The notes below the pieces were generated by a model. It saw only the letters and a program-made list of their open reading frames with translations. It made no database searches and had not been told where the DNA came from. A DNA stretch of 64,000 bases, taken from positions 310,001-374,000 of the forward strand of contig NZ_LT629772.1 of NCBI RefSeq assembly GCF_900105385.1, read 5' to 3'. This DNA comes from Microlunatus soli. Its GTDB lineage: Bacteria; Actinomycetota; Actinomycetes; Propionibacteriales; Propionibacteriaceae. Made by a program: the position numbers and the translations under genes. This document shows, in pieces, positions 1 through 8,184 of the stretch; positions within the stretch are counted from its first letter, which is position 1, and the number at the start of each line of letters is the position of its first letter.

Positions 1-1
1 T

Positions 2-604
2 GATCAACACCGGCATTTGGCAGAGCTCGCGATCGCGGCGATCGGCCAGATCGACCCGGCGAAGTTCCGCCCCGACGCGACCTTGTATGTGCACATTGCA
101 CAGGAGACGTTGCGAGCCGGCCTCGGCGTGACCAGGGTCGAAGACATCGGCCCGATGATCTCCAGCCTGGTCGCCGACTGGCTCGGCCACTGCAACATCA
201 CCCTCAAACCCGTCATCGACCTCAACGTCGACATGACACCCTGCGATGCGTATGAGGTCCCGCGGGCGATGCGGGAACGGATGTTCCTCAAATACCCGAC
301 CAGCAGATTCCCCTTCTCCGGAGCCGACGGACGCCATCTCGATCTTGATCACACCATCCCCTACACGCCCGGACGACCGGCACAAACGAGAGAGGACAAC
401 CTCTGCCCCGACGGTCGGCGGGAACACAATGTGATCACCCACGGTCACTGGCGGCGGCGACAACCCGAGCCCGGAACCTTCCTGTTCCGGGCGCCGCGCG
501 ATGGCAGAGTGTTCCTGGTCGACCAGACCGGCAGCCACGACTTCGGTTGTGGACAATTCGCCCAACACATCTGGCACGCCGCCGCGCCCACAACCCGTAC
601 CTGA
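2..604 (+). CDS. HNH endonuclease, DUF222/13E12 type (C-terminal part)
   Basis: The reading frame is open to the left window edge, so this is the last ~200 residues of a longer protein; DUF222/13E12 proteins usually run 400-500 aa with an HNH nuclease domain at the C-terminus. The visible HNH core is LDLDHTIPY, then a glycine/proline-rich loop, then DNLCP, and the tail has the family ending FLVDQTGSH. The usual RRHHRxKTxGxW helix reads RREHNVITHGHW here, so the first of the paired histidines is Glu; activity may be reduced. The family is repetitive in actinobacterial genomes and its biological role is not settled. A strongly structured element begins 28 nt after the stop. Product class is confident; catalytic competence is not. 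Confidence 0.8.
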   Translation, partial: DQHRHLAELAIAAIGQIDPAKFRPDATLYVHIAQETLRAGLGVTRVEDIGPMISSLVADWLGHCNITLKPVIDLNVDMTPCDAYEVPRAMRERMFLKYPTSRFPFSGADGRHLDLDHTIPYTPGRPAQTREDNLCPDGRREHNVITHGHWRRRQPEPGTFLFRAPRDGRVFLVDQTGSHDFGCGQFAQHIWHAAAPTTRT

Positions 605-631
605 CTGTGGCTTGCCGCGTCGAGCAACTTT

Positions 632-791
632 AGCCTTGATCCGCCGATGTGCCGCGTAGCGAGCGGCACCAGACGGGTGCATCGGCGAGGTGCCGCCGCG
701 AGGGCGGTCTGGTTGACCGTTGAGCGGCGGCAACGCCGCCGCTGTGCCCGGATGGGGTCGCGCAGTAGCGGCACATCGGTGGATCGAGGCT
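632..791 (+). ncRNA. Candidate structured RNA element after the HNH gene
   Basis: Positions 632-655 pair with 768-791 over all 24 bases. The two non-Watson-Crick positions (637/786 and 643/780) are G-U wobbles only if the plus strand is transcribed; on the minus strand they would be A-C mismatches. Inside lie a 9-bp hairpin with an AAC loop (723-731/735-743), a 6-bp hairpin (692-697/703-708), a 5-bp hairpin (666-670/676-680) and two competing stems (649-655/663-669; 705-709/715-719). The element sits in the 3' UTR of the HNH gene and ends directly before TAGAAT, a likely -10 box for the next gene. It could be a structured RNA, a small non-autonomous mobile element with terminal inverted repeats, or an elaborate terminator. 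I do not recognise it as a known family. Confidence 0.5.
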
Positions 792-795
792 TAGA

Positions 796-1680
796 ATGAG
801 GTCACCTGTGACGATGGCGTCGAGGGATCCCGTTCGTTCTCTCAACCCCGGCGGTGATCAGATGCCTCCTTCGACCTCCGCAGGTCGACCTCGCGGTCAC
901 GAACGCGTCCAGTCGGTCCAATGGGTCACCGACCTGCTCCGGATGGAGGTGCTCCGCACCGGCAGCCGGGACGCGATCCCGAGCGAGGACACCTTGATCA
1001 AAAAGTTCGGGGTCAGTCGCGGAGTGATCCGCGAGGTCCTGCACCTCCTGCGAGAGCAGGGACTGATCGAGCGCGTCCGCGGCGCGGGCACCTTCGTCCT
1101 CGCACCAGGTCCGATCCTTCATCCGGTGGACGAGTCTCGCGATCTGGCTCAGGACGTCAACTCCGTCGCACCCCGGATCGCGATCCGTTGTCGGGCAGTC
1201 AGCCCACAGACATGTACCGCGTTCACTGCCGACAAGCTTGCGGTGCCGGTCGACTCCTCGGTGGTGATCATGGAATCGCTGACGACACTGGACGGTTATC
1301 CGGTGAGCGTACGCACCGCGTTTCTGCCGGCCGAACCGTTCAGCGTGATCCTGGATGACCCTCACATCGATCTCCACCGGTCGCCCTACGAACTGATCAG
1401 TCAGATCATCGGTCAACCGGTCGGAGACACCGACCTGGAGATCAGCTGCTCGAATGCCGACGCGTTGACCGCCGACCTGCTGCGGGTGCCGGTCGGTTTT
1501 GCGCTGCTGGACACCAGCCGGGTGCTGCGGGCGGTGGACGGGACGCCCCTCGAATTCAGTATCAGCCACGCTCGAGCCGACCATCTCGTCTTCACCCACG
1601 TGATGAAGTCATCGGCCGCGCCGGCCCGGGCGTCCTCCCCTGCCGGCGCGACCGTGCGTTACGGCGATCCGTCGATCTGA
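796..1680 (+). CDS. GntR-family regulator with UTRA effector domain
   Basis: The N-terminal half carries a GntR winged helix (roughly residues 33-95 from this start: IPSEDTLIKKFGVSRGVIRE, then a wing ending RGAGTFVL). The C-terminal half is a UTRA-like small-molecule domain (about 125-265) ending with the typical LEFSISHARAD strand. This marks the HutC-type branch of GntR. The start is uncertain: ATG 796 overlaps TAGAAT at 792-797, so a leaderless GTG at 808 or ATG at 814 is more plausible, and ATG 862 is also possible. The gene converges on the eight-gene amidase/ABC operon and is its most likely regulator, though it sits at the operon's far end and no operator was found. Confidence 0.85.
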   Translation: MRSPVTMASRDPVRSLNPGGDQMPPSTSAGRPRGHERVQSVQWVTDLLRMEVLRTGSRDAIPSEDTLIKKFGVSRGVIREVLHLLREQGLIERVRGAGTFVLAPGPILHPVDESRDLAQDVNSVAPRIAIRCRAVSPQTCTAFTADKLAVPVDSSVVIMESLTTLDGYPVSVRTAFLPAEPFSVILDDPHIDLHRSPYELISQIIGQPVGDTDLEISCSNADALTADLLRVPVGFALLDTSRVLRAVDGTPLEFSISHARADHLVFTHVMKSSAAPARASSPAGATVRYGDPSI

Positions 1681-1695
1681 TCGGCGGATCGCCGA
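1681..1695. terminator. Short palindrome between convergent genes
   Basis: TCGGCG-gat-CGCCGA is a perfect 6-bp stem with a 3-nt loop, directly after the GntR stop and 12 nt before the end of the convergent amidase gene. There is no T tract, so a shared weak or factor-dependent terminator is an inference. Confidence 0.4.
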
Positions 1696-1706
1696 GCGGT
1701 GGCTGC

Positions 1707-3179
1707 TCAGCCGACGAGCAACTGACCGGTCGGAGGTACCAGCAGGTGGTGATCGGTGATCTGCTGCAGAGCGTGCGCAACCCGTAGCACCGTCGCCTCG
1801 GCGAACGGCTTGCCGATCACCTGCATCGACAGCGGCAGGCCGGTCGAACTGAGCCCGACCGGCACGGCAACGGCAGGCAGGCCGGACAGGTTCCAGTGGC
1901 CGGTGTAACTCGGCTTGGCGAGCCGGCTGCTGGCGTCCATCTCGTCAGCTCGCTCGGCCGGTGTGGGCGCCGAGGGCGTGATGATCACGTCGTGATCACT
2001 GAGCAGCCGGGCGACCTGCGCGGACCAGTAGCTTCGGAACCGGCTTGCCTGCGCATAGTCGGCTGCGGTGTAGAACGCGCCGCGGGCCAGCGACGGCCGG
2101 GTGAAGCGGCCGTAGTCCTGCCAACGATGCACCAGGTTGTTGCGGTGATAGGCGTAGGCCTCGGCAACCAGGATCAGGTGATTGGCCTCCTTGGCCTCCG
2201 CCGCATGTTCCAGCACGACCTGCTCACTGCTGGCGCCCAGACCGACCAACTGGTCGACCGCGGTCAACACGGCTGCTCGCTGCTCCGGATCAAGATCATC
2301 ATGATCGAAGAAGTACGGCATCGGCAACGCGATCCGCAGCTCGTCCACTCCTGAGGAGATCAGTTCGGAGTAGGCCGGCACCGCGACGTGCGCTGCATTC
2401 GGATCGCCGCCGTCGTAGCCGGCCATCACCTCCAGCAGTAGCGCGCAGTCCATCGCGCTGCGAGCCATCGGTCCGACGCTGTCCAGGCTGAAACCGAGCG
2501 GGACGACGCCGTTCTTCGGGACTCGGCCGAAGGTCACCTTCAGTCCGGTGTGTCCGTTGACGGATGCGGGTCCGCGAACCGAGCCGCCGGTGTCGGTGCC
2601 GAGGCCGCCGAGGGCCAGTTGGGCCGCCGTTGCGACGCCGGTGCCCGAGCTCGATCCCGCCGGGGTGTGCGCGACGTTCCAGGGATTGCGCGGGATCGGG
2701 AAGCCGTTGTCCGGATCGGGCAGCCCGAGGGCGAATTCGCTGGTCGTCGACTTGCCGACGAACACGGCGCCGGCAGCGCGCAGGCGGGCGGTCACCGGCG
2801 CATCGGCGTCGTCGCCCCAGTCGGCGGCGAGCACCCGGCTGTTGGCCGTGGTGGGTGCACCCGTCATCGCGATGATGTCCTTGATCGCCAGCGGGATCCC
2901 CTGCAGTGGTCCATGATCGACGCCGGCGGCGAAGTCCGCATCCGCGGCAGCAGCCTGTTCCATGGCGGCCTCCTCGGTGATCACGACATAGGCACCGAGT
3001 GCGTCGTTCAGGGCGATCGCGCGGTCCAGGATGGCCCGCGTCAGATGGGAGGAGGTCAGCTCGCCCGAACGCAGCGCCGTGCCGGCATCGGCGATCGTCA
3101 AGCTGGTCGAGAAGGCGGGTCCGGCGGTGTTGTCGATCGTGCTGGTCAACTCCGTCGGCGGAGTCCGGGTGTCGGTCAT
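1707..3179 (-). CDS. Amidase-signature hydrolase (AtzE/GatA-like)
   Basis: A 490-aa amidase-signature enzyme hydrolysing a C-N amide bond with the Ser-cisSer-Lys triad. Lys is ~100 (PLAIKD), cis-Ser ~176 (AGSSSGT) and the nucleophilic Ser ~200 (GTDTGGSVRGPA). Length matches GatA, AtzE and related amidases. GAGGA upstream on the minus strand supports the ATG start. It is the last gene of the operon, 27 bp after a GatC/AtzG-like small protein. That pairing is known for AtzE-AtzG-type hydrolases and suggests a heterocomplex. Substrate cannot be read from sequence; the importer upstream argues for an imported amide, ureide or modified peptide. A GatA role is unlikely because no gatB/gatC is next to it. 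Confidence 0.88.
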   Translation of the reverse strand: MTDTRTPPTELTSTIDNTAGPAFSTSLTIADAGTALRSGELTSSHLTRAILDRAIALNDALGAYVVITEEAAMEQAAAADADFAAGVDHGPLQGIPLAIKDIIAMTGAPTTANSRVLAADWGDDADAPVTARLRAAGAVFVGKSTTSEFALGLPDPDNGFPIPRNPWNVAHTPAGSSSGTGVATAAQLALGGLGTDTGGSVRGPASVNGHTGLKVTFGRVPKNGVVPLGFSLDSVGPMARSAMDCALLLEVMAGYDGGDPNAAHVAVPAYSELISSGVDELRIALPMPYFFDHDDLDPEQRAAVLTAVDQLVGLGASSEQVVLEHAAEAKEANHLILVAEAYAYHRNNLVHRWQDYGRFTRPSLARGAFYTAADYAQASRFRSYWSAQVARLLSDHDVIITPSAPTPAERADEMDASSRLAKPSYTGHWNLSGLPAVAVPVGLSSTGLPLSMQVIGKPFAEATVLRVAHALQQITDHHLLVPPTGQLLVG

Positions 3180-3206
3180 GATGGGCAGTCCTCGTTTCGC
3201 GAACGG

Positions 3207-3404
3207 TCAGGAGTTGTAGTAGCCGGCGGGGTCGAACCGGGTCGCCGGCTCGACGAATTCCAGTTCGGGCAGATAGAGCGCGTCGGCCCCGGCACGGATC
3301 GTCGGATAGTCCTTGATCATCTGCGCCTTCTCCTCGGCGCTGACGCTCAGGTGCGCGGCGTCGAGCAGGCCGGTCACCTGCTGCTCACTGGTGCTGACAG
3401 TCAT
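3207..3404 (-). CDS. Small GatC/AtzG-like subunit of an amidase complex
   Basis: A 65-aa acidic helical protein with an N-terminal helix-forming region and the C-terminal motif LPELEFVEPATRFDP. This resembles the AtzG-like (DUF4089) partners of amidase-signature enzymes, where the small subunit embraces the large one as GatC embraces GatA. AAGGA lies about 7 nt before the ATG. It sits between the dppF-like gene (54 bp) and the amidase gene (27 bp), so co-expression with the amidase is likely. No catalytic residues are expected. Family assignment is from motif memory and length only, and is the main uncertainty. Confidence 0.65.
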   Translation of the reverse strand: MTVSTSEQQVTGLLDAAHLSVSAEEKAQMIKDYPTIRAGADALYLPELEFVEPATRFDPAGYYNS

Positions 3405-3458
3405 CAGATCTTCCTTTGCTATCGGAAATGGATGGGAGGTGCTGAAACGCCGCTGCGG

Positions 3459-4568
3459 TCAGCCGGAACGCACTTTGCCGACGGCCTCCTCGAGGGACTG
3501 CGGCGTTGCCTTGTCGTTGCTCGCCTGGGACGCATAGAGATGGCAGGCGACCTGATGCCCCGGTCGGGACTCGACCGGCTGCGGGCGGCGTTGCGCACAG
3601 ATGTCCATCGCAAACGGGCACCGGGTCCGGAAGCGGCAGCCGGTCGGCGGGTCGATCGGGCTGGGTAACTCGCCGTCGCCCTTCTCCCTCGCCTGCTGCA
3701 GGTCGAGTGGTTGCCGGCGACTGCTTCTGGTCGGGTCGAGTTCGGGGATCGAGGACAACAGCAGTTGGGTGTACGGATGCAGGGGCTCGGCGTAGAGCGC
3801 TGCGGCGGGCGCCTGTTCGACGGCTTGGCCGAGGTACATCACCAGGACGTCGTCACTGATGTACTCCACGACATTGAGGTCGTGGCTGATGAACACGTAG
3901 GTCAGCCCGTACTCGTCCTGCAGGTCGGTCAGCAGATTCAGCACCTGCGCCTGGATCGATTTGTCGAGCGCGGACACAGCCTCGTCAAGCACGATCAGGG
4001 ACGGTTTCACGGCCAGTGCACGGGCGATGTTGACCCGCTGCCGTTGGCCCCCGCTGAGCTGATGCGGGTAGCTGTTGGCATACGCCGGCGGCAGACCGAC
4101 ATCCTTGATCACCTCGGTCACCCGACGTTCGGTGTCCCTACGGGTCCAGCGCTGCACCCGTAACGGGAACGCGATCGAGTCGCCGATGGTGATCCGCGGG
4201 TTCAGCGCCGAGGACGGGTCCTGGAAGACCATCTGCATCCGGTTGCTCGCCTTCCGGTGCGGAGACGAGACCGCAACCTGTGCGCCGTCGAAGATCATCT
4301 CGCCGCCGGCAGCGCGGTGCAGCCCGACGATGACGCGGGCCAACGTGGACTTCCCGCAGCCGGACTCGCCGACCACGCCGAGAGTGCGGCCGGAGCGGAC
4401 CGTGAGGGACACCCCGTCGACGGCGGACAGTCTCGCCCGGCCGGTGTCCGCAGTGCGGACGGTGAACTCCTTGGACACCCCGAGCAGCTCCAGCAGGTTG
4501 TGCTCGTCGACCCGGCGGGCGCGGCGGTCGTCCGAGACCGTGTCGGTCGGGTGATTGCTGATCGTCAT
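3459..4568 (-). CDS. ABC transporter ATP-binding protein, OppF/DppF type
   Basis: A 369-aa ATPase of a peptide/nickel-type importer. Walker A GESGCGKST is at ~67-75, the Q-loop is in VFQDPSSALNP, the signature is LSGGQRQR and Walker B is LIVLDEA. The C-terminal oligopeptide-transporter extension contains the cysteine-rich GCRFRTRCP segment that often binds an iron-sulfur cluster in this family. The ATG at 4568 has GAGGAG upstream, whereas the longer in-frame opening lacks a site. It works with DppD, DppB, DppC and the binding protein encoded upstream in the same operon. Confidence 0.93.
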   Translation of the reverse strand: MTISNHPTDTVSDDRRARRVDEHNLLELLGVSKEFTVRTADTGRARLSAVDGVSLTVRSGRTLGVVGESGCGKSTLARVIVGLHRAAGGEMIFDGAQVAVSSPHRKASNRMQMVFQDPSSALNPRITIGDSIAFPLRVQRWTRRDTERRVTEVIKDVGLPPAYANSYPHQLSGGQRQRVNIARALAVKPSLIVLDEAVSALDKSIQAQVLNLLTDLQDEYGLTYVFISHDLNVVEYISDDVLVMYLGQAVEQAPAAALYAEPLHPYTQLLLSSIPELDPTRSSRRQPLDLQQAREKGDGELPSPIDPPTGCRFRTRCPFAMDICAQRRPQPVESRPGHQVACHLYASQASNDKATPQSLEEAVGKVRSG

Positions 4569-4582
4569 GATCAACTCCTCTC

Positions 4583-5569
4583 TCACAGTCGGCTGTCCAT
4601 GGCTTCCCGCAACGCATCGCTGGCCAGGTTGAAGGCCACCGAGGTGAGGAAGATCATGAAGCCGGGCAGGATGGCGACCAGCGGCGTGTCGTAGAGCGCG
4701 CCACGGAGGCTGTTCAGCATGTAGCCCCACTCCGGTGCCGGCGGTGCGGAGCCGAGACCGAGGAAGCTCAGACTGGCAGCGATGATCATCGCGACCCCGA
4801 CCAGGCCGGAGGCATACACGATGATGTCGTTCAACACGTTGGGCAGGATCTGGGTGCGGGCGATCCGGAACCGGCCGGCGCCACTCAGCCGGGCCGCCTC
4901 GATGAATTCGGCGGAGATCACCCGACGGGTCGCCGACTCGGCCACCCTGGCGACCGGCGGCACATAGACGATCGTGACGGCGATGATGGTGTTGGTCAGG
5001 CCGGGCCCGAGCGATGCGCCGACGGCAATGGCCAGCAGGATCGCCGGGAACGCGTACAGCATGTCCATCACCCGCATCAGCACGGTCTGCACGACGCCGC
5101 CGACCATTCCGGCGGTGACGCCGATCGTGGTCCCGATCACGGCCGCGGCAACGGTCGGCAGGAATCCGGCCAGTAGCGACAGCCGACCGCCGTAGAGGAT
5201 CCGGGCGACCATGTCCCGGCCCTGCTCGTCGGTGCCGAGCAGGTGGCCGGGCGAGCCGAAGCCGGCCAGGCGGTGACGCGGCACCCCGACCAGCGGATCG
5301 TACGGACTGAGCAGCGGCGCGAACACCGCACTGATGATCAACAGCAGCACGATGATCGCGGCCACCATGCCGGTTCGGTTCTCGGCGAACCGGCGTCCGG
5401 TCTCCCGCCAGAACGACTGGCCGGCGACACCGTCCTGCTCGGCGTTCCAGTCCGCACGCCGGGCCGCGGCAGTGCCCCGCTCGGCATCCGTCCGGCCGGA
5501 CCCGAAGTCGTCAGGCAGCAGCCTCGGCAGCGGGCGTTCGATGATCACATCGACGGTGCTGTCGGTCAT
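4583..5569 (-). CDS. ABC transporter permease, DppC/OppC type
   Basis: A 328-aa integral membrane permease. A cytoplasmic N-terminal stretch of ~70 residues precedes the first membrane helix (MVAAIIVLLLIISAVFAPLL). The segment LLGTDEQGRDMVARILYGGR is typical of DppC proteins. The EAA loop that contacts the ATPase is seen around EFIEAARLSGAGRFRIARTQ, with five to six hydrophobic helices in all. The ATG overlaps the dppB stop by 4 bp (ATGA), so the two are translationally coupled. The N-terminal extension is longer than in E. coli DppC but common in actinobacteria. Confidence 0.92.
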   Translation of the reverse strand: MTDSTVDVIIERPLPRLLPDDFGSGRTDAERGTAAARRADWNAEQDGVAGQSFWRETGRRFAENRTGMVAAIIVLLLIISAVFAPLLSPYDPLVGVPRHRLAGFGSPGHLLGTDEQGRDMVARILYGGRLSLLAGFLPTVAAAVIGTTIGVTAGMVGGVVQTVLMRVMDMLYAFPAILLAIAVGASLGPGLTNTIIAVTIVYVPPVARVAESATRRVISAEFIEAARLSGAGRFRIARTQILPNVLNDIIVYASGLVGVAMIIAASLSFLGLGSAPPAPEWGYMLNSLRGALYDTPLVAILPGFMIFLTSVAFNLASDALREAMDSRL

Positions 5570-6510
5570 GCCACTGCTCCCCTCACCCGGGGATCGATCG
5601 CCGCCTGGGCCAGATCGACCGCAAGGTTGATCAGGACGAAGGTGAGTGCGATCGTCAACGTGGCCCCTTGGACGACGATCAGGTCGCGGGAACTGATCGC
5701 GTTGAAGATCAGCAACCCCATGCCGGGCCAGCGGAAGATCGTCTCCACCAGCACCGAACCGCCGATCAGGGCTCCGATCTGTACACCGGACGTCGTGAGC
5801 ACCGGGGAGATCGCGTTGCGCAGCACGTGCCGACGGACCTCCCACTCGCTCAATCCCTTGGCCCGCAGGGTTTCGACAAAATCCTCGCCGAACACGTTGA
5901 CGATCGCCGCACGAGTGACCCGGGCGGTGATCGCCATCGTGATCAAGGAACCGGACAGCACCGGCAACACCAGACTGCGTAGTGCCACGGCAGGGCCGGC
6001 GTCGAAAGTGGCGCCACCGGACGGCAGCAGCCGCAGCCAGCTGGCGAAGATCGCCAGCAGCACGATCGCCAGGAAGAAGGACGGGATGCTCAGGCCGGAA
6101 AGGCTGACCACACCGACGACCCGGTCGGTCAGCTTGCCGCGCCGGGTGCCGGCGATGTAGCCGAGCAGCAACCCGAGCGCGATGCCGAAGACCGCCGATA
6201 CCAGCGCCAGCACCGCGGTGTTCCCCCAAGCCTGGGCGAGCAGATCGGTGACGTCGCGACGGCGGACCAGGGAATAGCCGAGATCGCCGTGCAGGGCTTG
6301 GACGAGCCAGTGCAGGTAGCGGATCGGCAGCGGCTGGTCCAGGCCGAGCCGCGCACGGATGGCCGCGCGTTCTGAGTCCGAGGAGTCTTCCGACAGCAGC
6401 TGCGACTCCTGGCTGCCGGGAAGCACCTGCATCAGGAGGAAGACGATGATCGAGACGCCGAGCAGGATCGGGATCGCCAGTCCGATCCGGCGCAGGATGA
6501 TGCGTATCAC
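5566..6510 (-). CDS. ABC transporter permease, DppB/OppB type
   Basis: A 314-aa permease with the DppB N-terminus (MIRIILRRIGLAIPILLGVS), a large extracytoplasmic loop after helix 1 containing RLGLDQPLPIRYLHWL and GDLGYS, and an EAA-type loop (EDFVETLRAKGLSEWEVRRH). It pairs with the DppC-like permease to form the membrane channel. The start lies 9 bp after the binding-protein stop and the end overlaps dppC by 4 bp, consistent with one polycistronic unit. Confidence 0.93.
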   Translation of the reverse strand: MIRIILRRIGLAIPILLGVSIIVFLLMQVLPGSQESQLLSEDSSDSERAAIRARLGLDQPLPIRYLHWLVQALHGDLGYSLVRRRDVTDLLAQAWGNTAVLALVSAVFGIALGLLLGYIAGTRRGKLTDRVVGVVSLSGLSIPSFFLAIVLLAIFASWLRLLPSGGATFDAGPAVALRSLVLPVLSGSLITMAITARVTRAAIVNVFGEDFVETLRAKGLSEWEVRRHVLRNAISPVLTTSGVQIGALIGGSVLVETIFRWPGMGLLIFNAISSRDLIVVQGATLTIALTFVLINLAVDLAQAAIDPRVRGAVA

Positions 6511-6519
6511 GGAGGTCTC

Positions 6520-8184
6520 CTATTCGACCGAGATCAGGGTGAAGTCGACCCACCAGGACTGGACCTGGACGTAGCCTGTGACGCCGGTGCTCATCACGCG
6601 CAGGTTCAGATCGTGCATCCAGAACAGGAACTCCGCCTGCTCGGTGGCCTCGCGCATCATGGCCTGCAGATAGCGGTTCTGATCGGCGACCTCGGGCTGC
6701 TTGATCGCCCGCCCGAGGGACCGGTCGACCGCGGCATCGTCCAGCCCGGTGGCGTTGGGTTGGCCGGCCGGTGTCCTGGACAGGAAGGTCGAGCTGTAGC
6801 CGGTCGGCATCATCCCCGCCGCCGGTGACGCCCAGAGGATGTCGATGTCCTTCCACTGGGGTGAATTGAGCCGCTCCAGGCCGATCGAGATGATCGTGGT
6901 CCACTCCAGTGGCATCAGCGCCAGGTCCACACCGATCGCGGCGAAGTCGGCCTGCAGCTTCTGCATCATGACGCTGGGGTACATGTTCCCCGAACCACCG
7001 GTCGGATAGGCCATGGTCAGCTGCAGTTCGCCCGGCCGGTGTCCGGAATCGGCGAGCAACTGCCGGGCCTTGGCGACGTCGTAGTCGAAGCCGACGCCCT
7101 CGGCGTAGGCGGGATGTCCCGGGTAGACGTACTGTCGGGCGGGATAACCGGTGTCGTTGATCAACGCGGCGGTACCGTCCCGGTCGATGGCATAGTTGAG
7201 CGCCTGCCGAAGCTTCAGGTTGCCCTTGAAGGGTTCCCGGAAGAGATTCAGCCGCGGCATGATCCCGTGCGGATACTTGCCCATGGTGATCACGAAGCCG
7301 TCGTTCTTCAGCATGCTCAGCGAGTCCGGGTCGGGCACCTCGGCCCAGTTGACCTCTCCGGACTGCAACATCGCCAGCCGCGACGCCGGCTCCGGCTGCG
7401 GATACAGAATGATCTTGCGCAGCTTGGCCGGTCCGGCCCAGTAGTCGGGGTTGCGGGTGAGCTCCATCACCTCACCGTCGACGTAGCGGGTCATGGTGAA
7501 CGGCCCGGTGCCGACGGCGTGCTGGTTGTAGTCCTCGTTGCCGACCCTTTTCACCACGGCCGGGCTCGGGAAATAGATGCTGGTCAGATCCCACAGCAGC
7601 AGCGCGTACGGCTGGGTGGTGGTGATCTGGAAGGTGTACCGGTCGACCTTCCGCCAGCTCTTCACATAGCGGAACAAGGCCGAAGCATTGGCCGCCGAGG
7701 TCTCGTCGTAGTAGGCGAAACTGTCGTCCTTGAGCCGATTGAACTGGAAGACCACTGCGTCAGCGTCGAACGGCTGGCCGTCGTGGAAGCGGACGTCGCG
7801 GCGCAGCGTGAAGGTCCAGAGTTGATCATTGTTCTCCCGGGTCCAGGAGCTGGCCAGGGACGGGTGCGGTGTCGGGATCGTCTTGTCCTGCTCGAGATTC
7901 AGCCGGGTCAGCCCGTCGTAGAGGTTGTTGCCGACGAACCGGTATCCCTCGTAGCCCTGGTTCGGCGGGGTGGACGGGAACGGGATGTTGCCAGCCGTCA
8001 TGGCGATCTTGAGTATCCCGGGCTCGTCCGCCGCGGCAGCTGTCGAGCCGACGCCGGGGCCGCAGCCGGTGGTTGCTGCTCCGACGGCAGGCAGTACGGC
8101 CAGCCCGGCGAGCGCGGATCGACGTCCGAACCGCGCCTGCGTCGTCCCGCGACCCGAATCCGTGAGCCGGTCGCCGCCCGTCAT
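6520..8184 (-). CDS. Substrate-binding lipoprotein, family 5 (peptide type)
   Basis: A 554-aa extracytoplasmic solute-binding protein of the peptide/nickel class. The N-terminus carries a twin-arginine-like stretch (FGRRSALAGL) and a lipobox ending ATTGC at ~40, predicting a Tat-exported lipoprotein. The mature part has the family hallmarks: LTRLNLEQDKTIPTPHPSLA, then LWTFTLRRDVRFHDGQPFDADAVVFQ (cited in parts), and later the pattern LRQALNYAIDRDG. The start overlaps the dppD stop by 4 bp. Being encoded between DppD and DppB is a slightly unusual order, but coupling leaves little doubt it serves this importer. Ligand unknown; neighbouring amidases suggest an amide-bearing compound. Confidence 0.92.
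   Translation of the reverse strand: MTGGDRLTDSGRGTTQARFGRRSALAGLAVLPAVGAATTGCGPGVGSTAAAADEPGILKIAMTAGNIPFPSTPPNQGYEGYRFVGNNLYDGLTRLNLEQDKTIPTPHPSLASSWTRENNDQLWTFTLRRDVRFHDGQPFDADAVVFQFNRLKDDSFAYYDETSAANASALFRYVKSWRKVDRYTFQITTTQPYALLLWDLTSIYFPSPAVVKRVGNEDYNQHAVGTGPFTMTRYVDGEVMELTRNPDYWAGPAKLRKIILYPQPEPASRLAMLQSGEVNWAEVPDPDSLSMLKNDGFVITMGKYPHGIMPRLNLFREPFKGNLKLRQALNYAIDRDGTAALINDTGYPARQYVYPGHPAYAEGVGFDYDVAKARQLLADSGHRPGELQLTMAYPTGGSGNMYPSVMMQKLQADFAAIGVDLALMPLEWTTIISIGLERLNSPQWKDIDILWASPAAGMMPTGYSSTFLSRTPAGQPNATGLDDAAVDRSLGRAIKQPEVADQNRYLQAMMREATEQAEFLFWMHDLNLRVMSTGVTGYVQVQSWWVDFTLISVE

Noticed and set aside
632-791. IscB omega-RNA/HEARO or riboswitch
   Set aside because: The linked protein is a DUF222-type HNH, not IscB, and the element is downstream of it. 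No known riboswitch aptamer motif is visible, so it is left as an unknown structured element.
4583-6904. Apparent 770-aa protein containing the DppC-like permease at its end
   Set aside because: The upstream part is read in the wrong frame of dppB; the DppC start at 5569 overlaps the dppB stop by 4 bp as expected.
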